Assembly: GCA_900551135.1 (NCBI GenBank)
Contig: URUX01000072.1
Location: 1 to 11,345 of the forward strand
Source of the DNA: an uncultured Clostridium sp.
GTDB taxonomy: Bacteria; Bacillota; Clostridia; Lachnospirales; Lachnospiraceae
Length of the DNA: 11,345 bases
Direction of reading: 5' to 3'
Shown here piece by piece: positions 1-6,171 of this stretch (positions are counted from its first letter, which is position 1; each line of letters begins with the position of its first letter). The notes beneath the pieces are model-generated. The model was not told the origin of the DNA and did no database searches. It saw nothing but the letters and a program-made list of their open reading frames with translations. The translations under genes and the position numbers were made by a program.

Positions 1-283
1 TCCAGGAAGGGGTAAACACTTCTGCCTTGTCTCTGGTGCGACTGTTTTTTTGCTCATGCGCCTTTGCTACACGAGGCTGAATCAGCTTAGAATGAACGCC
101 AGTGATCAGGCTTGCGTAGATTTGCTCTGTCGCTGCATATAGCTCCCCATGCGAGATATAGTCACTGGTTGCCCAGATAATATTCTCTTTTGTTGTTCTA
201 TCCTTCAGGAGGATATTAAGCAATTCTTGGCTGTATTGGACAATATCTTCCTCAATCACATCCAGTTTTTCTTCAAACTGCAC
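1..283 (-). CDS. N6-adenine DNA methyltransferase / restriction subunit, N-terminal part
   Basis: Partial gene running off the left edge; about 94 N-terminal residues are visible. It starts at a GTG (281-283) preceded by GGGGAGG (290-296) at six-base spacing. The other reading of this strand meets a stop, so the GTG is the sensible start. Residues near 38-50 read NIIWATSDYISHG, and the visible end reads SRTRDKAEVFTPSW. The arrangement of NIIWA-type opening, PRVAK stretch and AEVFTP segment is familiar from type II restriction-modification subunit M proteins, where an (E/F)FTP-like motif precedes the SAM-binding domain. The catalytic NPPY-type motif and any nuclease or target-recognition domain lie outside the window, so specificity cannot be read. 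The XRE regulator gene ends 30 bases upstream on the same strand, which suggests one operon with a controller-like regulator. The family call is from memory; the operon is inference. Confidence 0.72.
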   Translation of the reverse strand, partial: MQFEEKLDVIEEDIVQYSQELLNILLKDRTTKENIIWATSDYISHGELYAATEQIYASLITGVHSKLIQPRVAKAHEQKNSRTRDKAEVFTPSW

Positions 284-313
284 GATAAACCTCCCCTCTG
301 CCATAATGATAGT

Positions 314-526
314 TCATTTCTGAGACTCCGAGATAAATTCGAGAATGTCATCCACACCACAGTCCAAAGCAATGCAGATTTTCTCAATAGTTTGCATTGC
401 AATGTATTCATCCCGCTTTAAACGAGTAATAATGTTCAGGCTAATTCCTGCCTGCTTCGCCAATTGATTGTTGCTCATTTTTCGGTCGATCAGCATCTTA
501 AACAACTTATTGTATTGTACAGCCAT
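314..526 (-). CDS. XRE (Cro/CI-type) helix-turn-helix regulator, possible R-M controller
   Basis: A 70-residue one-domain DNA-binding protein. The helix-turn-helix spans roughly residues 18-40 (SNNQLAKQAGISLNIITRLK). The C-terminal helices read TIEKICIALDCGVDDILEF, the usual ending of short XRE regulators. Start ATG (524-526) has GGAGGG upstream at a six-base spacing. The gene lies 30 bp before the GTG start of a DNA methyltransferase on the same strand. This order and size match controller (C) proteins of type II restriction-modification systems, which time methylase and nuclease expression. It could instead be a simple repressor left next to a methylase. A 16-bp palindrome sits in the spacer of its promoter, which favours autoregulation. 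Family call is firm; the controller role is inferred. Confidence 0.85.
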   Translation of the reverse strand: MAVQYNKLFKMLIDRKMSNNQLAKQAGISLNIITRLKRDEYIAMQTIEKICIALDCGVDDILEFISESQK

Positions 527-568
527 AGATGCCCTCCACGGTTTTTAACAACGTATAAATTATAGATA

Positions 569-597
569 AGCATATCACGAATCCGTGATGATTTCAA
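569..597 (-). promoter_or_regulatory. Sigma-A promoter of the XRE/methyltransferase operon
   Basis: Reading leftward, the -35 box is TTGAAA (592-597), the spacer is 17 bp, and the -10 box is TATGCT (569-574) preceded by TGA, an extended -10. It sits about 45 bp upstream of the XRE start codon. A TATAAT lies a few bases further downstream but has no good -35 partner. Confidence 0.6.
574..589. promoter_or_regulatory. Palindromic operator candidate inside promoter spacer
   Basis: ATCACGAATCCGTGAT has six-base arms ATCACG/CGTGAT around a four-base centre. It overlaps the last base of the -10 box and otherwise lies within the 17-bp spacer of the XRE promoter. A dimeric Cro/CI-type protein bound here would block RNA polymerase, so it is the natural candidate for an autoregulatory site of the 70-residue regulator. 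Confidence 0.5.
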
Positions 598-612
598 CGA
601 AGGTTTGACCTC

Positions 613-647
613 GAAATGGCCAGGACTTATATAATCCTGACCATTTC
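613..647 (-). terminator. Hairpin downstream of rlmD
   Basis: Thirteen-base arms (613-625 and 635-647) enclose a nine-base AT-rich loop. The single non-Watson-Crick position becomes a G-U pair only in the leftward transcript, so the structure fits the 3' end of rlmD, whose stop is at 653. No T-run follows on either strand, so efficient intrinsic termination is uncertain. Confidence 0.4.
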
Positions 648-652
648 AAATA

Positions 653-2176
653 CTACATTATCATCTGGAAATATTTCAGTGCATCCATAATCGCTGCTTC
701 CTTTTCTGGCGGGCATTTTGGCACTTTGGCGTTTTCTTTCTTCGACAAATTATAGTTCTGCCCTACATCCAGACCGCATTTCCGCTTGATCTGGGAGATA
801 TACAGAGACGATACCTTCAATTCAAACTTCTCCAGCACATAAGCCTTAATCTGTTCATAGGTCGCACCTTTCTGGAATCCAGACATATCCATATCCTCCA
901 ACGAGAACTCCACACGAACCTTTTTCGAGTCGATTTCTCCCTTGGAAAGCAAGACAACCGTCTCCACATGCCTTGTCCAAGGAAACAGGTCAACCCCCCA
1001 AGCCTCTTTGGCCTCATATCCCAGGGTCTTTAAATACCGCAAATCCCGAACCAGCGTATCAGGGCCGCAGGAAACATAGACAATCCGACCGGGACTTAAC
1101 ACTCTAATGGAATTCATAAATTCTCTGGTGCTGCCGCTTCGGGGAGGGTCCATGATGACCACATCCGCGCTCTGTTTTTCGGAGGCCATTTTTACCATAA
1201 ATCTGCCGGCGTCATTGCAGTAAAAGGAGATGTTTTTCACTTCGTTCCGTTTTGCATTTTTTACGGCATCTTTTACGGCATCGGGATTTAATTCTACACC
1301 GATTACCTTTTTTGCCTGTTTGCTGGCAATGATTCCGATGGTTCCGATACCGCAGTAGGCATCAATTACAGTTTCTTTTCCAGTGAGCCCAGCCAGTTCC
1401 AAAGCTTTTTGGTAAAGGATTTCGGTTTGGATGGGATTTACCTGATAAAAGGATTTGGAGGAAATCCGGAACGTACAGCCGCACAGCACATCTTCAATAT
1501 ATCCTGGCCCGTAGAGCACGTGTTCCTTTTCTCCCAGTACCATGCTGGTACCCCGGCCGTTGATATTCTGGATTACAGTTGTGATCTCCGGATGGCGGCT
1601 GCGAAGAACTTTCACAAAGTTATTTTTTGATGGAAAGACAGGAGAAGCGGTTACCTGATAGCCCCAGGAACCATCAAACGGATACTCGGAAATTCCCATC
1701 AGCTCAACGTGAGTATATCCCATCTCTTTTACATATTTGGTCAGTTCCACTGCCAGTTCACGGTATGTATAGAATCCGGTGTCTTCATCATAATGGCGGA
1801 TTTTAAAGCTGGGGAGAAGCTGACGGATGGTTTCCAAAATTTCATCTGCTTTTTGATCCTCAATAAGACAGCTTTTTACAGGAACAATGTTGTGGGTTCC
1901 TTCTTCAAAAATGCCGGAAACCGGATGGCCCTTTCGGTCGCAGCCAAAGACAGAATGGACTTTATTGCGGTAGTGGTAAGGCTCTTTCATTCCCAGCATT
2001 CCCTTTAAGGGGCAGATGTCTTTTAAAAGCTCATTTAACTTTTTCTCTTTTATTTTCAGCTGCTGTTCATAAGGCAAATGCAGGTAATGGCAGCTTCCGC
2101 AGCGTTTCTCTGCAGGACAAAGGGATTTTCCTGTTTCTGGCTGTTTCTGGTTTTTCTTTTTTGGTATATCGTTCAC
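653..2176 (-). CDS. rlmD: 23S rRNA (uracil-C5)-methyltransferase, RlmD/RumA family, with C-terminal extension
   Basis: A 507-residue SAM-dependent RNA methyltransferase that makes 5-methyluridine, most likely in 23S rRNA. It starts at GTG 2174-2176 with GAGGG seven bases upstream. The N-terminus lacks the TRAM domain usual in this family and goes straight to a [4Fe-4S] cysteine set C20-x5-C26-x2-C29, with C103 as the likely fourth ligand. SAM motif I is DAYCGIGTI (272-280), and a DPPR motif lies at 343-346. The catalytic cysteine is C370 in VYVSCGP, where many relatives have SCNP, and the general base is probably E405 in HVETV. Normal family homology ends near residue 412. About 90 further residues (417-507) form an extra domain opening with RVEFSLEDMDMSG and containing LYISQIKRKCG. 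I have seen similar segments at the end of Lachnospiraceae homologues but know no function. The exact target uridine (RlmD versus RlmCD type) cannot be decided here. Confidence 0.87.
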   Translation of the reverse strand: MNDIPKKKNQKQPETGKSLCPAEKRCGSCHYLHLPYEQQLKIKEKKLNELLKDICPLKGMLGMKEPYHYRNKVHSVFGCDRKGHPVSGIFEEGTHNIVPVKSCLIEDQKADEILETIRQLLPSFKIRHYDEDTGFYTYRELAVELTKYVKEMGYTHVELMGISEYPFDGSWGYQVTASPVFPSKNNFVKVLRSRHPEITTVIQNINGRGTSMVLGEKEHVLYGPGYIEDVLCGCTFRISSKSFYQVNPIQTEILYQKALELAGLTGKETVIDAYCGIGTIGIIASKQAKKVIGVELNPDAVKDAVKNAKRNEVKNISFYCNDAGRFMVKMASEKQSADVVIMDPPRSGSTREFMNSIRVLSPGRIVYVSCGPDTLVRDLRYLKTLGYEAKEAWGVDLFPWTRHVETVVLLSKGEIDSKKVRVEFSLEDMDMSGFQKGATYEQIKAYVLEKFELKVSSLYISQIKRKCGLDVGQNYNLSKKENAKVPKCPPEKEAAIMDALKYFQMIM

Positions 2177-2206
2177 TTAAAAACCCTCGCATTTCTGTTT
2201 TTTTAC

Positions 2207-2215
2207 AGTATAACA
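2207..2215 (-). promoter_or_regulatory. Extended -10 promoter of rlmD
   Basis: Reading leftward, TGT-TATACT gives a TGn extended -10 box about 30 bp before the GTG start. No good -35 box is visible at 16-18 bp, as is tolerated by extended -10 promoters. Confidence 0.45.
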
Positions 2216-2271
2216 TATGAAATACCAAAATTGCATCCCATCTTGAAAAATAGATTGCATCGGGAAAATAG

Positions 2272-2300
2272 TTGAAATGGAGCCTGAATAATAGTATAAT
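2272..2300 (+). promoter_or_regulatory. Sigma-A promoter of pgi
   Basis: TTGAAA (2272-2277), a 17-bp spacer and a perfect TATAAT (2295-2300), 40 bp before the pgi ATG. Its presence rules out an upstream in-frame TTG at 2272 as the start codon. Confidence 0.8.
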
Positions 2301-2340
2301 ATTTATAGTTTTGAATGATATTATAGAAAAGGAGTTTATC

Positions 2341-3921
2341 ATGATAACCTGGAAAAATTTAGACACTCTTACATCCTTTCAGGAACTGGCAGACGTAGAA
2401 AAAGTAGACCTGAAGACCGTTATGTCAGGTGAAAGCGGAGCAGAACGCGTAAAGAATTATACCGTTCCCATGGCTGCCGGACTGGCTTATAACTATGCGG
2501 CAAAAAAGGTGGATGCCAAGGTGCTGGAAGCCCTGGCAAAGCTGGCTGATGAGGCTCAGTTGATTGAAAAATATGAGACTCTTTATAACGGCGCAGTCGT
2601 AAACACCGGTGAGAAGCGTCTGGTGCTTCATCAGCTTACCAGAGGACAGCTGGGAAATCCGGTAGAGGCAGACGGTACAGACAAGCGTGCATTCTATGTA
2701 GAGCAGCAGACCAAGATTGCAGATTTTGCAAAAAAGGTGCATAATGGCGAGATTACCAATGCAGCAGGCGAAAAGTTTACAACCGTTGTCCAGATCGGAA
2801 TCGGCGGAAGCGATTTAGGCCCCCGCGCTATGTATCTGGCTCTGGAAAACTGGGCAAAGAAAAACGGAACGTTTAAGATGGAAGCAAAATTCATCAGCAA
2901 CGTGGATCCGGATGATGCGGCAGCCGTATTAAATTCCATTGATGTCGCTCACTCTATTTTCGTTCTGGTATCCAAGTCTGGAACCACCCTGGAGACTCTG
3001 ACCAATGAATCTTTTGTAAAGGATGCTTTGAAGAATGCAGGCCTGGATGCTTCTAAGCATATGATTGCAGTTACCAGCGAAACTTCTCCGCTGGCTAAGA
3101 GCAGCGACTATCTGGCAGCATTCTTTATGGATGATTATATTGGAGGACGTTTCTCTTCTACTTCAGCAGTAGGCGGAGCCGTATTGTCTCTGGCATTTGG
3201 TCCGGACGTATTTGCACAGTTCTTAGAGGGTGCAGCAGAAGAGGACAAACTGTCCATGAACAAAGATTTAATGCAGAATCCGGAAATGCTGGATGCGCTG
3301 ATCGGTGTTTACGAGCGTAATGTATTAGGCTATCCGGCAACGGCTGTACTTCCATATTCTCAGGCATTAAGCCGTTTCCCAGCTCATCTGCAGCAGCTGG
3401 ATATGGAGTCTAATGGCAAGTCGGTCAACCGCTTTGGCGAGCCAGTTGATTATCCTACCGGCCCGATTATCTTCGGAGAGCCTGGAACCAATGGCCAGCA
3501 TTCCTTCTATCAGCTTCTGCACCAGGGAACTGACATTGTTCCGCTGCAGTTTGTAGGATTTAAGAACAGCCAGATCGGAACTGATGTTGAGATTCAGGGC
3601 AGTACAAGCCAGCAGAAGCTGTGTGCAAATGTGGCAGCCCAGATTGTAGCATTTGCCTGCGGCAAGGAAGATGAGGATCGCAACAAAAACTTTGAAGGCG
3701 GACGTCCATCCAGCATTATTGTAGGCGATCAGTTAGATCCAAAATCCTTAGGCGCATTATTGGCTCATTTTGAGAATAAGATTATGTTCCAGGGATTTGT
3801 CTGGAATGTAAACAGCTTTGACCAGGAAGGCGTACAGCTTGGCAAGGTGCTTGCAAAACGGGTTCTCGCCCACGAAACAGACGGAGCGTTAAAAGAGTAC
3901 AGCGATTTACTGAATATTTAA
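2341..3921 (+). CDS. pgi: Glucose-6-phosphate isomerase
   Basis: Cytosolic enzyme of 526 residues interconverting glucose 6-phosphate and fructose 6-phosphate in glycolysis and gluconeogenesis. The phosphate-binding segment is SKSGTTLET (211-219), a family signature GGRFSSTSAVG is at 268-278, and the active-site block is GEPGTNGQHSFYQLLHQG (379-396). Likely catalytic residues are E356 in MESNGKS, H387 in GQHSF and K502 in QLGK, all present. Length falls between the roughly 450-residue Bacillus type and the 549-residue E. coli type. The start ATG has AAAAGGAG seven bases upstream and a consensus promoter 40 bp before it. A longer in-frame reading from TTG 2272 would overlap the -35 box and is unlikely. 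No clear terminator was found in the 100 bp before the next gene, so some read-through into the HD-domain gene is possible. The gene looks intact. Confidence 0.97.
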   Translation: MITWKNLDTLTSFQELADVEKVDLKTVMSGESGAERVKNYTVPMAAGLAYNYAAKKVDAKVLEALAKLADEAQLIEKYETLYNGAVVNTGEKRLVLHQLTRGQLGNPVEADGTDKRAFYVEQQTKIADFAKKVHNGEITNAAGEKFTTVVQIGIGGSDLGPRAMYLALENWAKKNGTFKMEAKFISNVDPDDAAAVLNSIDVAHSIFVLVSKSGTTLETLTNESFVKDALKNAGLDASKHMIAVTSETSPLAKSSDYLAAFFMDDYIGGRFSSTSAVGGAVLSLAFGPDVFAQFLEGAAEEDKLSMNKDLMQNPEMLDALIGVYERNVLGYPATAVLPYSQALSRFPAHLQQLDMESNGKSVNRFGEPVDYPTGPIIFGEPGTNGQHSFYQLLHQGTDIVPLQFVGFKNSQIGTDVEIQGSTSQQKLCANVAAQIVAFACGKEDEDRNKNFEGGRPSSIIVGDQLDPKSLGALLAHFENKIMFQGFVWNVNSFDQEGVQLGKVLAKRVLAHETDGALKEYSDLLNI

Positions 3922-3961
3922 TTGGAAAGATATGAATAAACTATAAAATTTTCTTCAAGGC

Positions 3962-3990
3962 TTGCTTTTCTTTGCTGAAAGATACATAAT
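3962..3990 (+). promoter_or_regulatory. Possible promoter of the HD-domain gene
   Basis: TTGCTT (3962-3967), a 17-bp spacer and CATAAT (3985-3990), about 35 bp before the ATG. The -10 matches five of six consensus positions but the -35 only three. Confidence 0.4.
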
Positions 3991-4024
3991 AAAATTATCC
4001 TATGAAGAAAGAGAGTGATAGCCG

Positions 4025-4525
4025 ATGGAGATTTTAGTGTCAGAGGAGATTTCGCAGGATTATCTTGCAGAGGTACAGTCAATTTTGGCTGATCAGGAAT
4101 TTCTTTCTCTGAGTCAGTATGTTCATCATAAGTGGACAAATCGCCTAATGCACAGTATTAATGTTTCTTATTTGTCCTGGAAAATTGCCAGAAAGCTGGG
4201 CTGTGATGAAAAAGCGGCTGCAAGAGCTGGATTACTCCATGATTTTTGCCCCTATGACTTTAATAAGAAGACTCCGACAGGAGAGCATCAGGCTTTCTTT
4301 CATCCAAAGGCAGCAGTGGTAAACAGCCAGCAGCGGTTTGATCTCAGTCAGCGGGAGGTAAATGCAATCCTGACTCATATGTTTCCGTTAGGCTCTGTGC
4401 CGACCAACAGAGAGGCGTGGATTATTACACTGGCAGATAAGATTTGTGCAACCATGGAATTGTGTCATGTGGCCATTGCGCTGGCCAGGCGCAACCGGGT
4501 TGTAGTTGTGCCGGTTTCTGCATAA
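4025..4525 (+). CDS. HD-domain metal-dependent phosphohydrolase
   Basis: A 166-residue soluble protein made of a single HD domain. The probable metal ligands appear in the expected order: H43 (MHSINVSYL), the doublet H72-D73 (LLHDFC), further histidines H88 and H93 (GEHQAFFHP), H118 (LTHMF) and D138 (LADK). HD enzymes hydrolyse phosphoester bonds in nucleotides, and the substrate cannot be told from the sequence. The pattern resembles the small stand-alone HD proteins of the Clostridia more than the (p)ppGpp or cyclic-di-GMP hydrolases, which are larger. The start ATG follows a modest purine-rich site (GAGAG, about nine bases away). It lies 103 bp after pgi on the same strand and ends in a small hairpin and then a strong terminator, so it can be transcribed alone or by read-through from pgi. 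Confidence 0.82.
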   Translation: MEILVSEEISQDYLAEVQSILADQEFLSLSQYVHHKWTNRLMHSINVSYLSWKIARKLGCDEKAAARAGLLHDFCPYDFNKKTPTGEHQAFFHPKAAVVNSQQRFDLSQREVNAILTHMFPLGSVPTNREAWIITLADKICATMELCHVAIALARRNRVVVVPVSA

Positions 4526-4534
4526 ACAGAAACC
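4513..4534 (+). other. Short perfect hairpin over the HD gene stop codon
   Basis: GGTTTCTG (4513-4520) and CAGAAACC (4527-4534) flank a six-base loop that contains most of the TAA stop. There is no following T-run, so it is not a classic terminator; it may protect the 3' end or be incidental. Confidence 0.4.
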
Positions 4535-4558
4535 ATTTAGGCAGTTAAATCGAAGAAG

Positions 4559-4591
4559 ACGGTTCATGGGAGTTTCCCATGGACCGTTTTT
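4559..4591 (+). terminator. Rho-independent terminator after the HD-domain gene
   Basis: Arms ACGGTTCATGGGA and TCCCATGGACCGT (one G-U pair) with a three-base loop, followed immediately by a T-run. It closes the pgi/HD region before the next promoter. Confidence 0.9.
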
Positions 4592-4634
4592 CAAGTAGTG
4601 TGCCTGGCGGCGCACGTTATAATGAAAAAAACGG

Positions 4635-4662
4635 TTGACAGAACCCCGGGAATCAAGATAAT
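4635..4662 (+). promoter_or_regulatory. Sigma-A promoter of the NifX-SlyD fusion gene
   Basis: Perfect TTGACA (4635-4640), a 16-bp spacer and GATAAT (4657-4662), about 50 bp before the ATG. A second TATAAT (4618-4623) lacks a good -35 box. Confidence 0.65.
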
Positions 4663-4712
4663 AATAAAGAGTGGCGTTAAGCCTTAAAAAATATGGAAGA
4701 TGAGGAACATAA

Positions 4713-5561
4713 ATGAAGATTGCAGTAACTTATGACAACGGAAATGTATTTCAGCATTTTGGAAAGACCGAATTTTTTAAGATATATCAGGTGGAAAATG
4801 ACCAGGTGGTTTCCAGCCAGGTAATTAGTTCCAATGGCAGCGGTCATGGGGCGTTAGCTGGTATTCTGGCCGAACAGGATGTAGACGTACTGATTTGCGG
4901 AGGCATTGGAGGCGGCGCTCAGGCAGCTCTTGCAGAAGCAGGGGTAGAACTGTGCTCTGGCGCTCAGGGTGATACCGATCAGGTGGTTCGCGCATATTTA
5001 TCTGGCGAACTGGTATCGACCGGCGCCAATTGTGATCACCATCACGAGGAAGGCCACGATTGCGGCCACCGTGAAGACGGCCATTCCTGCGGAGGCCACT
5101 GCGGTGGTTCCTGCGGTTCCCGCCCTGCATTAAGCGGACGGAATGTGGGAAAAACCTGTCGGACTCATTACAGGGGAACATTTAATGATGGAACTCAGTT
5201 TGATTCTTCTTATGATCGGGGAGAACCTTTGGAATTTATCTGCGGTGCAGGCCAGATGATTCGGGGATTTGACGCAGCAGTAGCGGATATGGAAGTAGGA
5301 CAGGTTGCAGACGTACACCTGATGCCGGAAGAGGCTTATGGAATGGCAGATCCCAATGCTATATTTACAGTAGAAATTGCACAGCTTCCAGGTTCCGAAA
5401 ATCTGGAGGTGGGTCAGCAGGTATATCTGACCAATCAGTATGGCCAGCCATTCCCGGTAAAGGTAACAGAAAAAGATGCGGATACCATTACCTTTGACGC
5501 AAACCATGAGATGGCAGGGAAAGAATTAAACTTCCGCATTGAGTTAGTAGAAGTCAGATAA
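4713..5561 (+). CDS. NifX-like cluster-binding domain fused to a SlyD-type peptidyl-prolyl isomerase
   Basis: A 282-residue three-part protein. Residues 1-105 form a NifX/NifB-C-terminal-like fold (MKIAVTYDNG opening, FGKTEFFKIY, DVLICGGIGGGAQ), a family that carries iron-molybdenum cofactor precursors or related metal clusters. Residues 107-134 form a metal-ligand linker with seven histidines (109-111, 115, 119, 124, 129) and five cysteines (107, 117, 126, 130, 134). From about 142 to the end is a SlyD-type FKBP: Y153-RGTF, D164-SSYD, then GAGQMIRGFDAAV, the flap insert beginning AYGMADP, and the closing NHEMAGKELNF. E. coli SlyD has its metal-binding tail at the C-terminus, whereas here the metal-rich stretch precedes the isomerase. 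No nif genes are nearby, so nitrogen fixation is not implied. A role as metallochaperone or folding factor for a metalloenzyme is inferred. SD GAGGAA precedes the ATG, and the gene stands alone between a promoter and a terminator. Confidence 0.88.
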   Translation: MKIAVTYDNGNVFQHFGKTEFFKIYQVENDQVVSSQVISSNGSGHGALAGILAEQDVDVLICGGIGGGAQAALAEAGVELCSGAQGDTDQVVRAYLSGELVSTGANCDHHHEEGHDCGHREDGHSCGGHCGGSCGSRPALSGRNVGKTCRTHYRGTFNDGTQFDSSYDRGEPLEFICGAGQMIRGFDAAVADMEVGQVADVHLMPEEAYGMADPNAIFTVEIAQLPGSENLEVGQQVYLTNQYGQPFPVKVTEKDADTITFDANHEMAGKELNFRIELVEVR

Positions 5562-5590
5562 ATAGCGGATCCAATGATAATGATTTTAGC

Positions 5591-5638
5591 AAAGTCCTTC
5601 ATTGACAGATGGAATATCCTGTCAGTGGGGGACTTTTT
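5591..5638 (+). terminator. Rho-independent terminator after the NifX-SlyD fusion gene
   Basis: An 18-base stem begins AAAGTCC (5591-5597) and closes with GGACTTT (5630-5636). The inner part TGACAG/CTGTCA is joined through several G-U pairs, the loop is about ten bases, and the 3' arm merges into a T-run. Confidence 0.85.
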
Positions 5639-5681
5639 CAATCTGGCAGATGGGAACAGGTTCACAGCTTTTAGAAAAATC

Positions 5682-5710
5682 TTGACAGGAAACCAGGATT
5701 GAATTAATAT
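5682..5710 (+). promoter_or_regulatory. Sigma-A promoter of the padR/SEDS operon
   Basis: Perfect TTGACA (5682-5687), a 17-bp spacer and TAATAT (5705-5710), about 45 bp before the PadR start codon. Confidence 0.65.
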
Positions 5711-5729
5711 ATAGGTATCCAATATATAG
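5706..5729 (+). repeat. Direct repeat AATATATAG at the operon promoter
   Basis: Two exact copies of AATATATAG (5706-5714, 5721-5729) with a 15-bp period, one overlapping the -10 box and the other just past the expected transcription start. A palindrome TATCGATA lies a few bases further on. This AT-rich cluster is a plausible binding site for the PadR product, though no known operator is matched. Confidence 0.4.
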
Positions 5730-5755
5730 ATTATCGATATAATGGAGGTGAGACT

Positions 5756-6091
5756 ATGGCAATTGAAAAATCCCTGGTTTCTGGAAGTATGACCATGCTG
5801 ATTTTAAAACTTCTATCAGAAAAAGACATGTATGGTTATGAGATGATAGATACATTGCGTCAGAAATCTCAAAATGTGTTTGAACTGAAGGCAGGTACGT
5901 TATACCCCCTGCTTCACAGCCTGGAAGAAAAGGGATTATTAAGGGTATACGAACAGGAATTTAGTGGAAAAGTCAGGAAATATTACAGTTTGACAAAGCA
6001 GGGAGAGCAGCTTCTGGAAAAGAAAAAGCAGGAGTGGAATGAATATTCCACAGCAGTAGCGAATGTTCTGGCATTGGAGGGATTGATATGA
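5756..6091 (+). CDS. PadR-family transcriptional repressor
   Basis: A 111-residue winged-helix regulator of the short PadR type. The family hallmarks are visible: LILKLLSEKDMYGYEMI near residues 16-32, then KAGTLYPLLHSLEEKGLL at 46-63, and the wing segment GKVRKYYSLTKQG at 71-83. A C-terminal helix (ALEGLI end) serves dimerisation in relatives. Start ATG has GGAGGTGA five bases upstream, close to the ideal Shine-Dalgarno. Its TGA stop overlaps an ATG of the next gene as ATGA (6088-6091), a sign of translational coupling. Short PadR genes next to membrane proteins with a small helical prefix domain are a common Firmicutes arrangement, in which the PadR represses its own operon in response to cell-envelope or drug stress. 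The inducer here is unknown. Confidence 0.93.
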   Translation: MAIEKSLVSGSMTMLILKLLSEKDMYGYEMIDTLRQKSQNVFELKAGTLYPLLHSLEEKGLLRVYEQEFSGKVRKYYSLTKQGEQLLEKKKQEWNEYSTAVANVLALEGLI

Positions 6092-6165
6092 ATGAATATT
6101 TGGACAGATTGTTAGAACAAATCCGGTGTAAAAAAGCCCATCCTTATATTCGGCAGGAACTGTAA
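6088..6165 (+). other. Detached N-terminus of the SEDS gene, ended by in-frame TAA
   Basis: ATG 6088, overlapping the padR stop, opens 25 codons beginning MNEYLDRLLEQIRCKKAHPY and ending RQEL, and then meets TAA at 6163-6165. The frame continues directly into the downstream membrane protein, whose next residues SHMEEQIDAN complete the expected second helix of a PadR-associated prefix domain. Relatives usually carry Glu or a similar residue at this point, so one base change (GAA to TAA) would explain it. The piece may now act as a coupled leader peptide. Confidence 0.6.
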
Positions 6166-6171
6166 AGTCAT

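Noticed and set aside
613..647. Considered as a bidirectional intrinsic terminator
   Set aside because: Stem is strong but neither strand has a T-run after it, so it is listed only as a low-confidence 3'-end hairpin.
1709..2008. Plus-strand open frame of about 99 codons inside rlmD
   Set aside because: Antisense to a clearly conserved enzyme; no recognisable motif and no promoter.
2272..2340. Possible N-terminal extension of pgi from TTG 2272
   Set aside because: The TTG is the -35 box of a consensus promoter (TTGAAA-17-TATAAT), and ATG 2341 has a good Shine-Dalgarno.
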